A model generated the notes under the pieces. That model had not been told where the DNA came from. It saw only the letters and a list, made by a program, of their open reading frames with translations, and did not search any database. A DNA stretch of 64,000 bases from Odiellus spinosus (taxonomy: Eukaryota; Arthropoda; Arachnida; Opiliones; Phalangiidae): NCBI GenBank assembly GCA_963920705.1, contig OY987225.1, positions 17,005,492 to 17,069,491 on the forward strand, read 5' to 3'. Shown here piece by piece: positions 23,060 through 34,722 of the stretch; the first letter of the stretch is position 1, and each line of letters starts with the position of its first letter. Both the position numbers and the translations under genes were made by a program.

Positions 23060-23150
23060 TTACAAAAATTAACAAGTTGGGAAACCAAAATATAACCTCC
23101 CCGACCCCGACGTTAAGGTAATCTAACCTAACCTAACCCTACCTAAAATA
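23060..23150 (+). repeat. Repeat end with CCTAA motifs (family G)
   Basis: AACAAGTTGGGAAACCAAAA, then CCTCCCCGAC, then CTAACCTAACCTAACCCTAC and CTAAAATA. The reverse complement of the same series occurs at 33622-33700, so the short CCTAA run belongs to a dispersed element and is not by itself a telomere relic. Confidence 0.65.
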
Positions 23151-23274
23151 AAAGATGAAAAGAAATGTAGAGTATTGGATGAGTAGAGGAAACAGCGTGC
23201 ATTTCAATCATTATTATCTATTTTACGGAGTATAAGTATTTTCCCTTAACCTAAAGGATACAGAGAATGCAAAA

Positions 23275-23409
23275 GAATGCCATGCGTTACCCATAATTAT
23301 ATGCGGCAGGTCGTAGACTCTTTAATATACACACCAAATGAAATGTCCTGCGTTACCCATAATTATATGCGGCATGGCGTAGCTTTCATAATTGACACAC
23401 CAAATGAAA
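23275..23409. repeat. 67-bp tandem duplication
   Basis: Two copies of a segment containing GCGTTACCCATAATTATATG, CGGCA, and ACACACCAAATGAAAT. The copies differ at several positions. Confidence 0.85.
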
Positions 23410-24439
23410 TTTATTTTCTAAATAAATATGTAAAATACATGTTCTTATAATATAAATTATCATTACAGCATAGGCTGTACTGTGTGATTATCTTTGAGAT
23501 AATCCACTGATTTGATAAAGACGAAGGATTTAGTCTGGGATGGCAATGAAGACAAGGAGTTAAAACGACGAAGATTTTGTAGCAAGTTCCTCTTAGACAA
23601 ACCAAGAAATATTGTAGACTGAATGTTCCATTTACAACCCATTTTCGGTAGATGATCGGCAATTACTTCCGGTACAGTTTTCGTCTAAAATTCTTGTTTT
23701 GACGTACTAATAGAGGACCATTACTGATATTTTCATCATGCAAGTGATCCCAGTCATTGGAAGAATCAAAGGATTGAGCTGGTCGAGAGGGTATTTTCCA
23801 AACCGGCTGACAAGACGTTAGCTTCCACTCCTATGATAAAAAAAATATCTTGAATACTGAAATAGACTAATTTCCATACCGTTAATATTTATACTTGAAT
23901 AGCTCCTTTTATGTTTAGAATAACGAGGCCGTATGAAGAATTGTTGAGCTTTTACTGACTGTAAGAATCTCATATGTCGAGTCCGAAAACACTCACTGCT
24001 TGCATGTTTCAATTCTTCGTAGCCAGGCCGTCTCTTTCTGGTGATAAATGAAAGCCGTGTCGCTGCTCTGTTGACTTCAAATGGTGATGACATTCTGCGC
24101 TGGTTGATTTTCTCACTTATGTCACTATAGCTCTCTTTCGTCTGGTCTCGTCTTGTCTCGTCTCCTGGTCTGCTAACGAAGTTCACTCTACACGGCTTCT
24201 TTTGATTATGAAAATAATCGGAAATGTTTCTTGGTTTTATAGTGGAGAAATCTGAAGCCTATTTTTTTCCAACATCAGATAACCATTTTTTATTCAAAAC
24301 TGATGTTTTTTTAAACACGGGAAACCTACTGTACTTCTGTCCAAGGGGAGTTTTCACGACTATAATGTTTCTTAAGAGGTTTAACATTTTGTATCAATCC
24401 GCCTCAGCTTCAAATCTTATGTCGTTTCTATCTTGGATG
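23410..24439. other. Spacer with unassigned open frames
   Basis: Contains minus-strand open frames at 23411-23662 and 23818-24186 and a plus-strand one at 24224-24448. The 122-codon frame at 23818-24186 has internal RRMSSPFEVNRAATRLSFITR and RKRRPGYEELKHASSE and is the most protein-like, but I recognise no family, and no splice signals or neighbouring exons support it. Confidence 0.25.
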
Positions 24440-24889
24440 CCCGTGTAAACGTACCTTTATTTAGATTCTTCAATCCACCCCAAGTTTGCAGCAAGCCTTA
24501 ACCTATACTGCCCGTTATACCTTTGCTTTTTGGACTAAATGATATATAGAAAACAGCTTAGCGCGTGTTGCCAACTCAAGCTGGTATTAAACGGTCACAT
24601 TTCATTAAATTTTTGGAAAATTTCTTAAATAGCTTATCTACAGTTTAATAAATTAAATTTTTGTTCATCAATTTAGAACCACTTAATAAAGATCGCTAGG
24701 TTTATGTTTTAACCTTTTCGTAACCCATTCAGCCACCTTTCTCTCTATTACTTCATATACCTTATCAATCTTTCATTATAGAAATCTTTGTTTAACTAAG
24801 AGAAGCACTCGTAAACAATAAACTATACTTTCTCTCTTTTAGCTCGAATTCAATGGATATTCCTTATCATTCTACTGTTTAAAATAAAA
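24440..24889 (+). mobile_element. Dispersed repeat family B, partial copy
   Basis: Contains ATTCTTCAATCCACCCCAAG, TTTGCAGCAAGC, ACTGCCCGTTATACCTTTGC and AAACGGTCACATTTCATT, then a segment (from about 24650) shared with 57480-57660. Same module as 33900-34080 and, inverted and duplicated, 25730-25975. Confidence 0.7.
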
Positions 24890-25985
24890 TTTTTACCTCC
24901 CCGACTGAACTTTAGTTCAGGGGGAGGTTTTACACTGGTCGCATCTGTGTGTGTGTGTGTGTCTGTGTGTGTGTGTGTGTCACTTCCTGTGTAACCGGAT
25001 ATCCTGTGTACGCGGATATCACGTGACCTAGCTCGTAGAGCCAAAAGTCTAGAGACATTATCATACCAGCTTATCGTTCAATTCCGTTTAACGGGAATTA
25101 CCTCCTTTAAGCGTGGCTGCAACATTAAGTTTCAAGTGTCGTGCAATGATATGCAACAGGACGTCTCCAATTGCATATTATCACCTTCCACCATCCACTT
25201 TATGGTCAAACCTCGATGCTGGACAGTTGAAGGCGATTATACGCAATGGGACGTCTCCCACTGTTATAATCACCTCCGACCATCACACACCAAGGTCCAA
25301 CCACTAGTGTCGGATGTCAGCGGGCCATACTAGCGAGGCGTCCCTCACTAATATGGTCCACATCGACCCTCCACTCTCCAAACATCGCCCCCCAAGGGTA
25401 AATTGGCCGACACGTGAGCACTCAGGGTTACGACAAACGTCTGAGCATTGATAAGGTGGGATCTCCACCAGATCTTATCACAATCGGATACTGTATAATG
25501 GCATTCGATTCGCTTATATAGTCTCTTTGGAAGTATAGTACATTGTAGCATTATGGCGTGATATCTTTTAGTGAATTGAAACATAATATTAATTTAAAAT
25601 ATAATTCAAAATATTATAATTATGTCTCTTAATCTTATTAATAATGTAGCTGAAAATTAAATTTTAAATTGGCGATAGTTTTGAAGATATTTAAGAAATT
25701 CTCTAAATATTTGACCGTTTAATAGCAGCTTGAGTTGACAGCACGCGCTAAGCTATTTTCCATATATCATTTAGTTAAAATAGCTAAGGTATAAAGGGCC
25801 GTATAGGCTTAGGCTTGCTGCAAACTCGGGGTGGATTGAAAAATTTAAGCTTGAGTTGACAGCAAGCGCTAAGCTATTTTCCATATATCATTTAGTAAAA
25901 AAAGCCGAGGTATAACGGGCAGTATAGGTTTTGGCTTTCTGCAAACTCGGGGTGGATTGAAGAATTTAAATAACATTATAGACCA
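24890..25985 (+). mobile_element. Composite dispersed element (families C and B), about 1.1 kb
   Basis: Starts with a stem-loop-like CCTCCCCGACTGAACTTTAG and GTTCAGGGGGAGGT, a (TG)n tract, then landmarks CAACAGGACGTCTCC, GATGCTGGACAGTTGAAGGC and ACGTCTCCCACTGTTATAAT. It continues through GATATCTTTTAGTGAATTGAA to two tandem minus-oriented family B modules (about 25727-25848 and 25849-25975). The reverse complement of the same arrangement is at 33900-34722. No coding capacity. Confidence 0.75.
24946..24980. repeat. (TG)n microsatellite
   Basis: Nearly pure TG dinucleotides with one CTG interruption, inside the composite element. On the minus strand the (CA)n gives a THTHT-type open frame that is an artefact. 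Confidence 0.95.
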
Positions 25986-26374
25986 ATTTGTATACTTTTG
26001 TTTTTTATCTATTTTTGGTTAAAAAGTAGACTAGATATATTTTTTAACTTTGTATAAGCATCGCTTCTCGGGGTATAAATAAGCGAGATTATCATTTTTC
26101 CCACTCAATGATAACCTTGTGTAGGGCGAGGAGAGGTTCACGTTAGGCTTTCACGCTAGCGGTGTTGCCTCATTGATTCGGCAACGGCTCTTGGTTGCTA
26201 AGGCGGTGGTAAAACGCACCTATTATCACATATTTTGAGTAGTGTGTTTAAATAAGGCACGTACTTCTTGCAAGAACCCTTTGCAAGTACCTATTTTTCG
26301 GCGACTTGATTCGCAATTCTTAGACTGTAAGGCAAGTATGACTTTACAATAGGAAAAAAAAAATACGATCAAGT

Positions 26375-26560
26375 TGGACATCCTACACCAAGTGCTCAAT
26401 TATACTTAAAATCCTAATCTCTACTTTATTTATAAATGTATTTGAGTCCCGCGACTAGGATGTGCTATAGAGTATAGACCCAGACTTTAATAAATGGACA
26501 ACTACTCAATAGCAGCCCCATTCCTACTACTAGGATAGGCTATACGGTAATTAAGGTAGG
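26375..26560 (+). repeat. Dispersed repeat family E
   Basis: Landmarks CACCAAGTGCTCAATTATAC, CGACTAGGATGTGCTATAGA and ATGGACAACTACTCAATAGC are found as reverse complements at 56795-57000. Diverged, non-coding. Confidence 0.6.
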
Positions 26561-26582
26561 CAAGTTCAATAAGCCGCCACAC

Positions 26583-27053
26583 ACTTCCGGTCTGCAATTA
26601 GTTCACTAGAGTACTTGTTCGATTTGCGAACTTGCTTTAAGTTGTACAAACTTCGCAACTGTGATCCCGCGAAAAGATCGAGCCGGTTTACACTCGACAA
26701 GTTGCAAAAATTCTATAAGCGGATGCACAGAAGTTGTTCGAGAAATCAAATATGCTTGAAACTCGCGCGAGGGTTTAAATTTCGCGTGTGTCAGGAGAAG
26801 CGCTGGATTTGCAGTATAGTCCTGGTCGATTTCCAAAACCGGAAGTCTAGAGACCCTCGCGAAAATTTTGGCGGGGAAAACTTTTGTCACGTGATCGTCC
26901 GCCATCTTTTTGTAGTGTGAATATAGCGACAGACTAACCAACGCCTCCTATATTTTATCATATCGGAGGTGTTGGCCTAACAACTTGAATTTGGTTTGTG
27001 GGAAATAAAATTAGAAATAGTCTGGCAACCTGTTACTGCAAAAAGATGGCGGC
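26583..27053. promoter_or_regulatory. Promoter-like cluster of ETS, E-box and YY1 motifs
   Basis: ETS-type ACTTCCGG at 26583-26590 and CCGGAAGT at 26839-26846, an E box CACGTG at 26888-26893, an inverted YY1-type CCGCCATCTT at about 26899-26908 and a direct AAGATGGCGGC at 27043-27053. The block is GC-richer than its neighbours and has these sites facing both ways. This combination is typical of animal housekeeping, often bidirectional, promoters. No downstream gene could be identified on either side, and the 111-codon open frame at 26606-26941 (-) starting at the inverted ATGGCGGAC has no known motif. Confidence 0.4.
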
Positions 27054-27406
27054 GCGGCTATGAGACAAGCGCCCATTTCCGGCAAATCGGCGAAAGTCGC
27101 GCGAAGAACCAGGCCTTAAATATTTTGAAAAATATTCTAGTTAGTTTGTCGTCATATGACGTTGTTTCCCAACTTGGTGTAATTTTACTCTGATCTGTCC
27201 TGCCTTAAAAGAATATATTTTATTCTTCACTCACAGCCTTAATCCACAAAGAAGGTTAACTTAAAAAAAGGTTACTTAAAACTTTCTGTACAGACAAGTA
27301 GAGTATATGTAGACCGAGTAGCGCAAATAAGCGAAATTTTACATCGTAATTTTTAGTATAACCTGATATACGGAAAGCCAATGCGTTAGTTGTTTATTGA
27401 TAGGTT

Positions 27407-27565
27407 TATTAGGGTTGTGTTGTATACTGAAGCCATGTATAGGTTCAATGTGATATAACATTTTGCCTTTTCACGTTACTTGGTCTACAAATACTCTACA
27501 ACCGTCAAAATTCTGATATGGTTTTAAAAGAAGAACCTTGACCTTGTGTATTTAATCTCATATCG
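27407..27565 (+). repeat. Direct repeat, copy 1 (family F)
   Basis: Landmarks TTAGGGTTGTGTTG, AGGTTCAATGTGATATAA, CGTTACTTGGTCT and TTTTAAAAGAAGAACCTTGA are repeated at 28032-28190 in the same order with about 10-15 percent difference. The similarity seems to continue weakly downstream. Confidence 0.8.
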
Positions 27566-28031
27566 AGATTAAATGTTTTTCGCATCTAATTTTAATTGGT
27601 TTATCAATATGTTATTTGTATATATATATATTTTTAAGATTTTATATTTTTTAGATTAAAATAAATTTATTATTCAGGAAGATTTTGTAGAACCTAGTTC
27701 TCAGGACTACCGGTGTTGAAAATTTATTTTGCTAATGTTATCTTGATGTCTGTGTTTTCTGCCCGCTATTTGGTAGTGGTAAGATTAATATTTTTCATTT
27801 TAATTAATTGACTTATTTGGCGTTTATTTGATAATTTGCTTTACTTAAATTGTTCGTGTAAGGGCTATTTTACATATTACCAAAGGTTGCTAATTTCAGT
27901 TGTCTTAATTCTGACTTTTTTGTTTTAATACTGAATTATGGACTGGATTATTTATCTTGAAATCTATGTGGTTATATCTTATTTATTTTCCTTTTTTTCT
28001 CTAGTTAGGTTTGGTTTTAAGTAGAGAATTA

Positions 28032-28190
28032 TTTAGGGTTGTGTTGGTATACTGAAGAAATGCTTATAGGTTCAATGTGATATAATATTTTGCCTATTGG
28101 CGTTACTTGGTCTGCAAAAACTCTAGAGCCTTCAAAATTATTATATGGTTTTAAAAGAAGAACCTTGACCTTGCTTATTTTACTCGATAC
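28032..28190 (+). repeat. Direct repeat, copy 2 (family F)
   Basis: Second copy of the 27407-27565 segment. Non-coding; probably a local duplication or two copies of one transposon fragment. Confidence 0.8.
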
Positions 28191-29042
28191 GCATTTATAT
28201 TAAAATTAATTCATTATTCAGCAAAATTTTTTCCGACTCTGGTTCTCAAAATTTTATTTTGAATTAAGTTTGATTCTTTTGCATTCAAATTTATCTTGAT
28301 AAGAAGTATATTTTTGATCTGAATTATTGGTTTAATATATTTAGTGTTTAATTGAGATATTATTTCTTTTTGCTTTCAATCTTCGTCTTCCACAAATGCC
28401 ATAAAGAACAACAGCAACTCCCCATAAGAGTCTGGGTCCACGTAATGTTAAAAATTTTCGTCTCTTTTATGATAAATTCGTATTATATTATTAAAATAGG
28501 GTAGTTGGGGGATAATTTAAAGCTAAAATTCGAGCTCACAACTGTAAATTTTGGGAATTACAACGAATGGAAGGGTTCTTCCATAATGTAAATAATAGGA
28601 AGAATCTATGACTTCCGTGCCGGATATGAAAGCCTTCCCCCACACGAAAATCTTGAACGGTTATTATTTTAGATTCATAATTATGTTAGGAAAATATTAG
28701 GAAAGAATTATTTTGTAACTGCCACGGGTATAGTGCTGGCGGCAAAATGAAATTCGTATATTTTTGGTCTACTATGCCTCGAAATCCTCGAAAACGCCTG
28801 TAGAAGTGTTCCACTTGTCAAGCATTCATGCAGTAGGCTTTTGCTAGCTTTACAGGGGCCGTGCAAAGACTATATAGCTTACTTGAATAGTCTTTGGTGT
28901 ATAAGAAACTCGAAAAATAAATAGAGAAATCATACCAATTAGAAGATACTGGAGTAGTATCTTTAATTTTTATTTCATATTAAACAAAACACACTTGTAT
29001 AAAACGGACAAATTATTCATTTAACGCTAAGGTTTTCTACGT

Positions 29043-31199
29043 TTAACGTATGTCTGGTGGTTCAAGCTCAGTGGCATCTTCACACACTACACGCAATTTT
29101 GACTGGTACCAACTGCCTCGATCTTCATGGCGACGATAATCAAGATACCAGATTACGCTGCTAACGTGAACACAAGTACCTATCGTCAAACTACCACCTT
29201 TGCAATTGCAATACCAGCCTTTAATGGCATTTGCACCTGTCCCGTTCGGTACATAACGAATTAGAGCTTGGTGAACAGCTGAGGTGGAAAATTGACCAGG
29301 CACGCGTATACGAATTAAGTCATGTTCAACTTTGGACACTTCGACGCTGAAAGAGCCGGATTTCTCTATAGTCAACGCCACATAAGATTCAGCGCGTTTC
29401 GTTTTAAAGTCGCTCATTACCACCTCACGTACATCACTTTCACGAAGTACAGGGAAGTCTTGAAATTCACTATCCTCAATTCGTTGCCATTTAGACGGTT
29501 TGCGAAGCAGATTATCGCGCTCAACTACTTCCTTAAGAGGATTTTCTTTCGTAGAGACTGCCAGCATTTTTTCGACGGAGTCTTCCCAGGAACCTTTAAG
29601 ATGTAACTCCGGGTAGTTCCGGAACTAATGGTAACATATGCACAGGTATACGGTTTTGAAAAAAACGATACACCGTCTGCAAATGCCCATTCCTAACTTC
29701 AACCGGCCACCTGAGGTACGTTACTTGTCGGGAACGATTAACTTCTTGCGTGTTTACTTGCTTCTCGCCTTTAGACAAGAACGAAGGCATTTGTAAATCC
29801 ACACCCAGTTCAGTCAGTACGCTGTTGGAGTCTCGAAAACCGCGGTCTGCCAGTACAACGTCACCAACTTGAAAGAAAGACTGGAGTTCTTCTCTCTTTT
29901 TGATAGAATGGTTTAAAATGCGCGCGTCGTTATTGCGGCCATTAGCAAAGTAGGGTCCGATTATATCTATTATGTAACCCGTAGTTGTTACTATTAACAT
30001 TGGCTTGAGGATATGCTGGCCTTTGTGCACACAGAAGGATTTGTGAAGAACAGAATAGTCCTTGGATCTTCCAACCTTGATATAGGTGCCATCTACAATG
30101 GTAATAAGACAATTAGGCTAGTTGTTAGCAAAGCGTTTTACTGCTGCTCCAGATTGATGGTTTGTTATCAGATTGTCACGTGATAAGTGTTGCAGGCCAA
30201 AATGATGTGGCACGAAATGCTCCGATAAAGCCATAATAACCGCTTTTACCGTGTTTGATACCGATCTTTCAGTTAAATGAAATAAAGTTGATAACACCTT
30301 ATTGGAGATACCCAATCGTAATTTCACCAATAATACTGCTAGAGCTGTCTTCGACGAACAGCATCTGATGGTACGAATAATGTCCTCAATAGTCGAATGC
30401 AACTCTAGGAACTCGTGCAGGGACAATGAAGTTAATACTTTACAGTCTTCATCACTTTGTATGAAGTTGTCAAAGCTCCGCGTCCGTAGGTCGTTAACAC
30501 ATTCCCTGAGGTCCTGTAATAGTGCTCAATGTCCGTGGCAGTCATAATGGTTGATCTAGCGGAAACCTGAATTCCAGCAATTATTTCGGTGGGAAGCTCT
30601 CCGTTAACGAGATGCGTGGAGCACATTCGGTTGTCCCGATGAATAAATATGGCTCTTTCCACAAATATACTTGTTCTCACTTCGGCTTTTACCCTGGTTC
30701 GTGTACTAACACCGCAAATGAAGCAAGTCTTTGACATGGGCCGAACACAACTGTGCTTTATGGCAATAGTGTTTGATGACGTACGCTTTCGTGGTAATTG
30801 CGACGTTGATGGCTGAGGTATTGGTGACGGTGATGGATTAGATACTGTGGACTTTGTTGGTTCAGGTACTGTGGACGTTGATGGCTCAGGTACTGTTGAC
30901 GTTGATGGATTAGATACTTGCGTCATTTGTCTTCGTTTTTGTGGTGAAGACGATGACGTTGAAGAGCCATGATCACTACTGAAGGACGATTTGCTAGCAT
31001 TTAAGAACGTTTGAAACTTTCGTGACAGACCCGAGCACTTTAAACAAATCTTCGTTGTTTTGCTATTAATTACAAGTGGTAATAACCCTTTACTAAAACG
31101 AAGAAAACGAGCAAAGCCAGCCTTTACGTGAGTGCCTATACCTCTACTTGTACTATTGGTAACTTTCCGATTGCACGCGTAACATGTATTTGGAGCCAT
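29043..31199 (-). pseudogene. PIF/Harbinger-like (DDE_Tnp_4) transposase, left copy, disrupted
   Basis: Likely start is the ATG at 31197-31199 (MAPNTCYACNRKV). Order of domains: an N-terminal Cys-rich ZAD-like region (CYAC and CLKC), a Ser/Thr/Pro-rich linker with PSTSTVPEP repeats, a second C2CH-type motif (CFICG, then CSTHL), a helical region, a DDE core (TIVDGTYIKV, VVLADRGFRD, RWPVEVRNG) and a C-terminal SWIM-type motif (YCNCKGG, then CVH). Lesions: one base missing near 30524 compared with the right copy shifts frame; AAG to TAG creates a stop just before the first catalytic Asp (about 30118); and 35 bases are missing near 29625. It retains the N-terminus that the right copy lacks. The stop at 29043 follows PPDIR. 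Confidence 0.85.
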
Positions 31200-31351
31200 C
31201 TCCAAATTCCAAGTGACTCTCACATTGATGTTATTGATAAGGAAAGTTCTTAAGATCATGGTTCAAACCAGATATTACAATTTTTTTAATGTTTATAAAA
31301 GCAGGTTTAATTATTTTTCGCCAACCTGGCTGACAAAAAATATTAAAGACG

Positions 31352-32980
31352 TCGCCATCAACGTCGCAATTACCACGAAAGCGTACGTCATCAAACACTA
31401 TTGCCATAAAGCACAGTTGTGTTCGGCCCCTGCCAAGACTTGCTTCATTTGCGGTGTTAGTACACGAACCAGGGTAAAAGCCGAAGTGAGAACAAGTATA
31501 TTTGTGGAAAGAGCCATATTTATTCATCGGGACAACCGAATGTGCTCCACGCATCTCGTTAACGGAGAGCTTCCCACCGAAATAATTGCTGGAATTCAGG
31601 TTTCCGCTAGATCAACCATTATGACTGCCACGGACATTGAGCAACTATTACAGGACCTCAGGAAATGTGTTAATGGGTATCTCCAATAAGGTGTTATCAA
31701 CTTTATTTCATTTAACTGAAAGATCGGTATCAAACACGGTAAAAGCGGTTATTATGGCTTTATCGGAGCATTTCGTGCCACATCATTTTGGCCTGCAACA
31801 CTTATCACTTGACAATCTGATAACAAACCATCAATCTGGAGCAGCAGTAAAACTCTTTGCTAACAACAAGCCTAATTGTCTTATTACCATTGTAGATGGC
31901 ACCTATATCAAGGTTGGAAGATCCAAGGACTATACCGTTCTTCACAAATTCTTCTGTGTGCACAAAGGCCAGCATATCCTCAAGCCAATGTTAATGGTAA
32001 CAACTACGGGTTACATAATAGATATAATCGGACCCTACTTTGCTAATGGCCGCAATAACGACGCGCGCATTTTAAACCATTCTATCAAAAAGAGAGAAGA
32101 ACTCCAGTCTTTCTTTCAAGTTGGTGACGTTGTACTGGCAGACCGCGGTTTTCGAGACTCCAACAGCGTACTGACTGAACTGGGTGTGGATTTACAAATG
32201 CCTTCGTTCTTGTCTAAAGGCGAGAAGCAAGTAAACACGCAAGAAGTTAATCGTTCCCGACAAGTAACGTACCTCAGGTGGCCGGTTGAAGTTAGGAATG
32301 GGCATTTGCAGACGGTGTATCGTTTTTTTCAAAACCGTATACCTGTGCATATGTTACCATTAGTTCCGGAACTTCTTCAAATTGCTGCTGCGCTGTTGAA
32401 CGCCTACCACCCGGAGTTACATCTTAAAGGTTCCTGGGAAGACTCCGTCGAAAAAATGCTGGCAGTCTCTACGAAAGAAAATCCTCTTAAGGAAGTAGTT
32501 GAGCGCGATAATCTGCTTCGCAAACCGTCTAAATGGCAACGAATTGAGGATAGTGAATTTCAAGACTTCCCTGTACTTCGTGAAAGTGATGTACGTGAGG
32601 TGGTAATGAGCGACTTTAAAACGAAACGCGCTGAATCTTATGTGGCGTTGACTATAGAGAAATCCGGCTCTTTCAGCGTCGAAGTGTCCAAAGTCGAACA
32701 TGACTTAATTCGTATACGCGTGCCTGGTCAATTTTCCACCTCAGCTGTTCACCAAGCTCTAATTCGTTATGTACCGAACGGGACAGGTGCAAATGCCATT
32801 AAAGGCTGGTATTGCAATTGCAAAGGTGGTAGTTTGACGATAGGTACTTGTGTTCACGTTAGCAGCGTAATCTGGTATCTTGGTTATCGTCGCCATGAAG
32901 ATCGAGGCAGTTGGTGCCAGTCAAAATTGCGTGTAGTGTGTGAAGATGCCACTGAGCTTGAACTACCAGACATACGTTAA
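31352..32980 (+). pseudogene. PIF/Harbinger-like transposase, right copy, N-terminally truncated
   Basis: The arm starts at about 31352 inside the linker of the gene, so the ZAD-like region is absent. One frame carries CFICG to CSTHL and runs into a stop at about 31689; an internal deletion of about 180 bp then puts the catalytic part in another frame, open from 31637 to 32980. That frame has the three catalytic acids: Asp at 31895-31897 (VDGTYIKV), Asp of LADRGF (residue 169 of the open frame) and Glu of PVEVRNG (about residue 218), plus a SWIM motif C-x-C-x9-C-x-H at residues 393-407. The catalytic and C-terminal parts look undamaged, but the missing N-terminus and frame break make the gene defective. 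Confidence 0.88.
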
Positions 32981-33621
32981 ACGTAGAAAACCTTAGCGTT
33001 AAATGAATAATTTGTCTGTTTTATACAAGTGTGTTTTGTTTAATATGAAATAAAAATTAAAGATACTACTCCAGTATCTTCTAATTGGTATGATTTCTCT
33101 ATTTATTTTTCGAGTTTCTTATACACCAAAGACTATTCAAGTAAGCTATATAGTCTTTGCACGGCCCCTGTAAAGCTAGCAAAAGCCTACTGCATGAATG
33201 CTTGACAAGTGGAACACTTCTACAGGCGTTTTCGAGGATTTCGAGGCATAGTAGACCAAAAATATACGAATTTCATTTTGCCGCCAGCACTATACCCGTG
33301 GCAGTTACAAAATAATTCTTTCCTAATATTTTCCTAACATAATTATGAATCTAAAATAATAACCGTTCAAGATTTTCGTGTGGGGGAAGGCTTTCATATC
33401 CGGCACGGAAGTCATAGATTCTTCCTATTCTTTACATTATGGAAGAAACCTTCCATTCGTTGTAATTCCCAAAATTTACAGTTGTGAGCTCGAATTTTAG
33501 CTTTAAATTATCCCCCAACTACCCTATTTTAATAATATAATACGAATTTATCATAAAAGAGACGAAAATTTTTAACATTACGTGGACCCAGACTCTTATG
33601 GGGAGTTGCTGTTGTTCTTTT

Positions 33622-33700
33622 AATATTTTAGGTAAGGTTAGGTTAGTTAACATCACGTGGTTGTCGGGGAGGTATTATTTTGGTTTCCCAACTTGTTGTT
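33622..33700 (-). repeat. Repeat end with TTAGG motifs (family G)
   Basis: Reverse complement of the 23060-23150 series: ATATTTTAGGTAAGGTTAGG, GTCGGGGAGGT, TTTTGGTTTCCCAACTTGTT. It abuts the end of the inverted Harbinger-like element. Confidence 0.65.
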
Positions 33701-34722
33701 TATCATTTTGAAGCTAAGCTTATGATTTCACCCTTTTGTAACCAATTCAGGCACCTTACTCTCTATTACTTCATATAATTTATCAATATTTCATTATATA
33801 AATCTGTGTTTAACTAGAGAAACACTCGTACCGAAAGAAGTCTTATCATATTTTGTCAAAGTACCTTTGTCTGTATTAATTCGAATTCAGTGGACGGTGG
33901 GATACCCGTGTAAACGCACTTTTATTTAGATTCTTCAATCCACCCCAAGTTTGCAGCAAGACTAAGCCTATACTGCCCGTTATACCTTTGCTTTTTGGAC
34001 TTAATGATATATGGAAAACAGCTAAGCGCGTAGTGCCAACTCAAGCTGGTATTAAACGGTCACATTTCATTAAATTTTTGGGAAATTTCTTAAATATCTT
34101 CTAAACTATCTCGAATTTTTAATTGATTTTTCAGCTTCTTTATTAATTAGATTCAGTTTAACAATATTATTATATTAAATTAAAATTTAAATGAATTATA
34201 CGCTTCAATTCACTAAAAGATATCGCGGCATAAGGCCAAAATAGTTAGGGCATGGAAAAGGGGTATATATAGCTTTCGCTAACCTTTATTCACCGAGCGA
34301 GTAACCGAGAAGAGTTGGGGAAAACCCCCTTCTCAACGTCTAGACGTTAATCGTAACCCTAGGCATTCGGTAACTGCACCACAAAGACCTGTAGAGGGAG
34401 GAGATGACTGGAGTGGAAGGTTGATGTGGACTATATTAGTGAGGGACGCCTCGCTAATATGGCCCGCTGAGATCGGACACTAGAGGTTGGACCTTGGTGT
34501 GAGGATGGTCGGAGGTGATTATAACAGTGGGAGACGTCCCATTGCGTATAATCGCCTTCAACTGTCCAGCATCGAGGTTTGACCGTAAAGTGGATGGTGG
34601 CATGCGATAATATACAATTGGAGACGTCCTGTTGTATATAATTGCACGACACCTGAATCTCATTGTGGCAGCCTCGCTTAAAGGAGGTAATTCCCGACTA
34701 AAGTTCAGTCGGGGAGGTAAAA
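33701..34722 (-). mobile_element. Composite dispersed element (families C and B), inverted copy
   Basis: Reverse-complement relative of 24890-25985: family B landmarks (ATTCTTCAATCCACCCCAAG, ACTGCCCGTTATACCTTTGC) at 33930-34080, then CACTAAAAGATATCG, then CCATTGCGTATAATCGCCTT, CAACTGTCCAGCATCG and the terminal GTTCAGTCGGGGAGGTAA near 34715. The two copies lie inverted on either side of the 26-33.7 kb interval. Confidence 0.75.

Larger units (their letters stand above)
28403..33621. mobile_element. Inverted duplication of a PIF/Harbinger-like transposon
   Basis: Sequence from 28403 to about 30806 is repeated as reverse complement from about 31352 to 33621 with roughly 99 percent identity by eye. 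The outer ends are both AAAGAACAACAGCAACTCCC (inverted). The centre (30807-31351) is single-copy and holds the N-terminal coding part of the left copy. Differences between arms include an approximately 180-bp deletion in the right arm, a 35-bp deletion in the left arm and point changes. The arms could pair into a hairpin more than 2 kb long. Confidence 0.9.

Noticed and set aside
23818-24186. 122-codon minus-strand gene
   Set aside because: No recognised motif, no splice signals or supporting exons; kept only as an unassigned open frame in the spacer description.
30432-31259. Host zinc-finger gene encoded by the 275-codon frame
   Set aside because: It is the N-terminal part of the Harbinger-like transposase, continuous with the DDE region apart from a small frame lesion.
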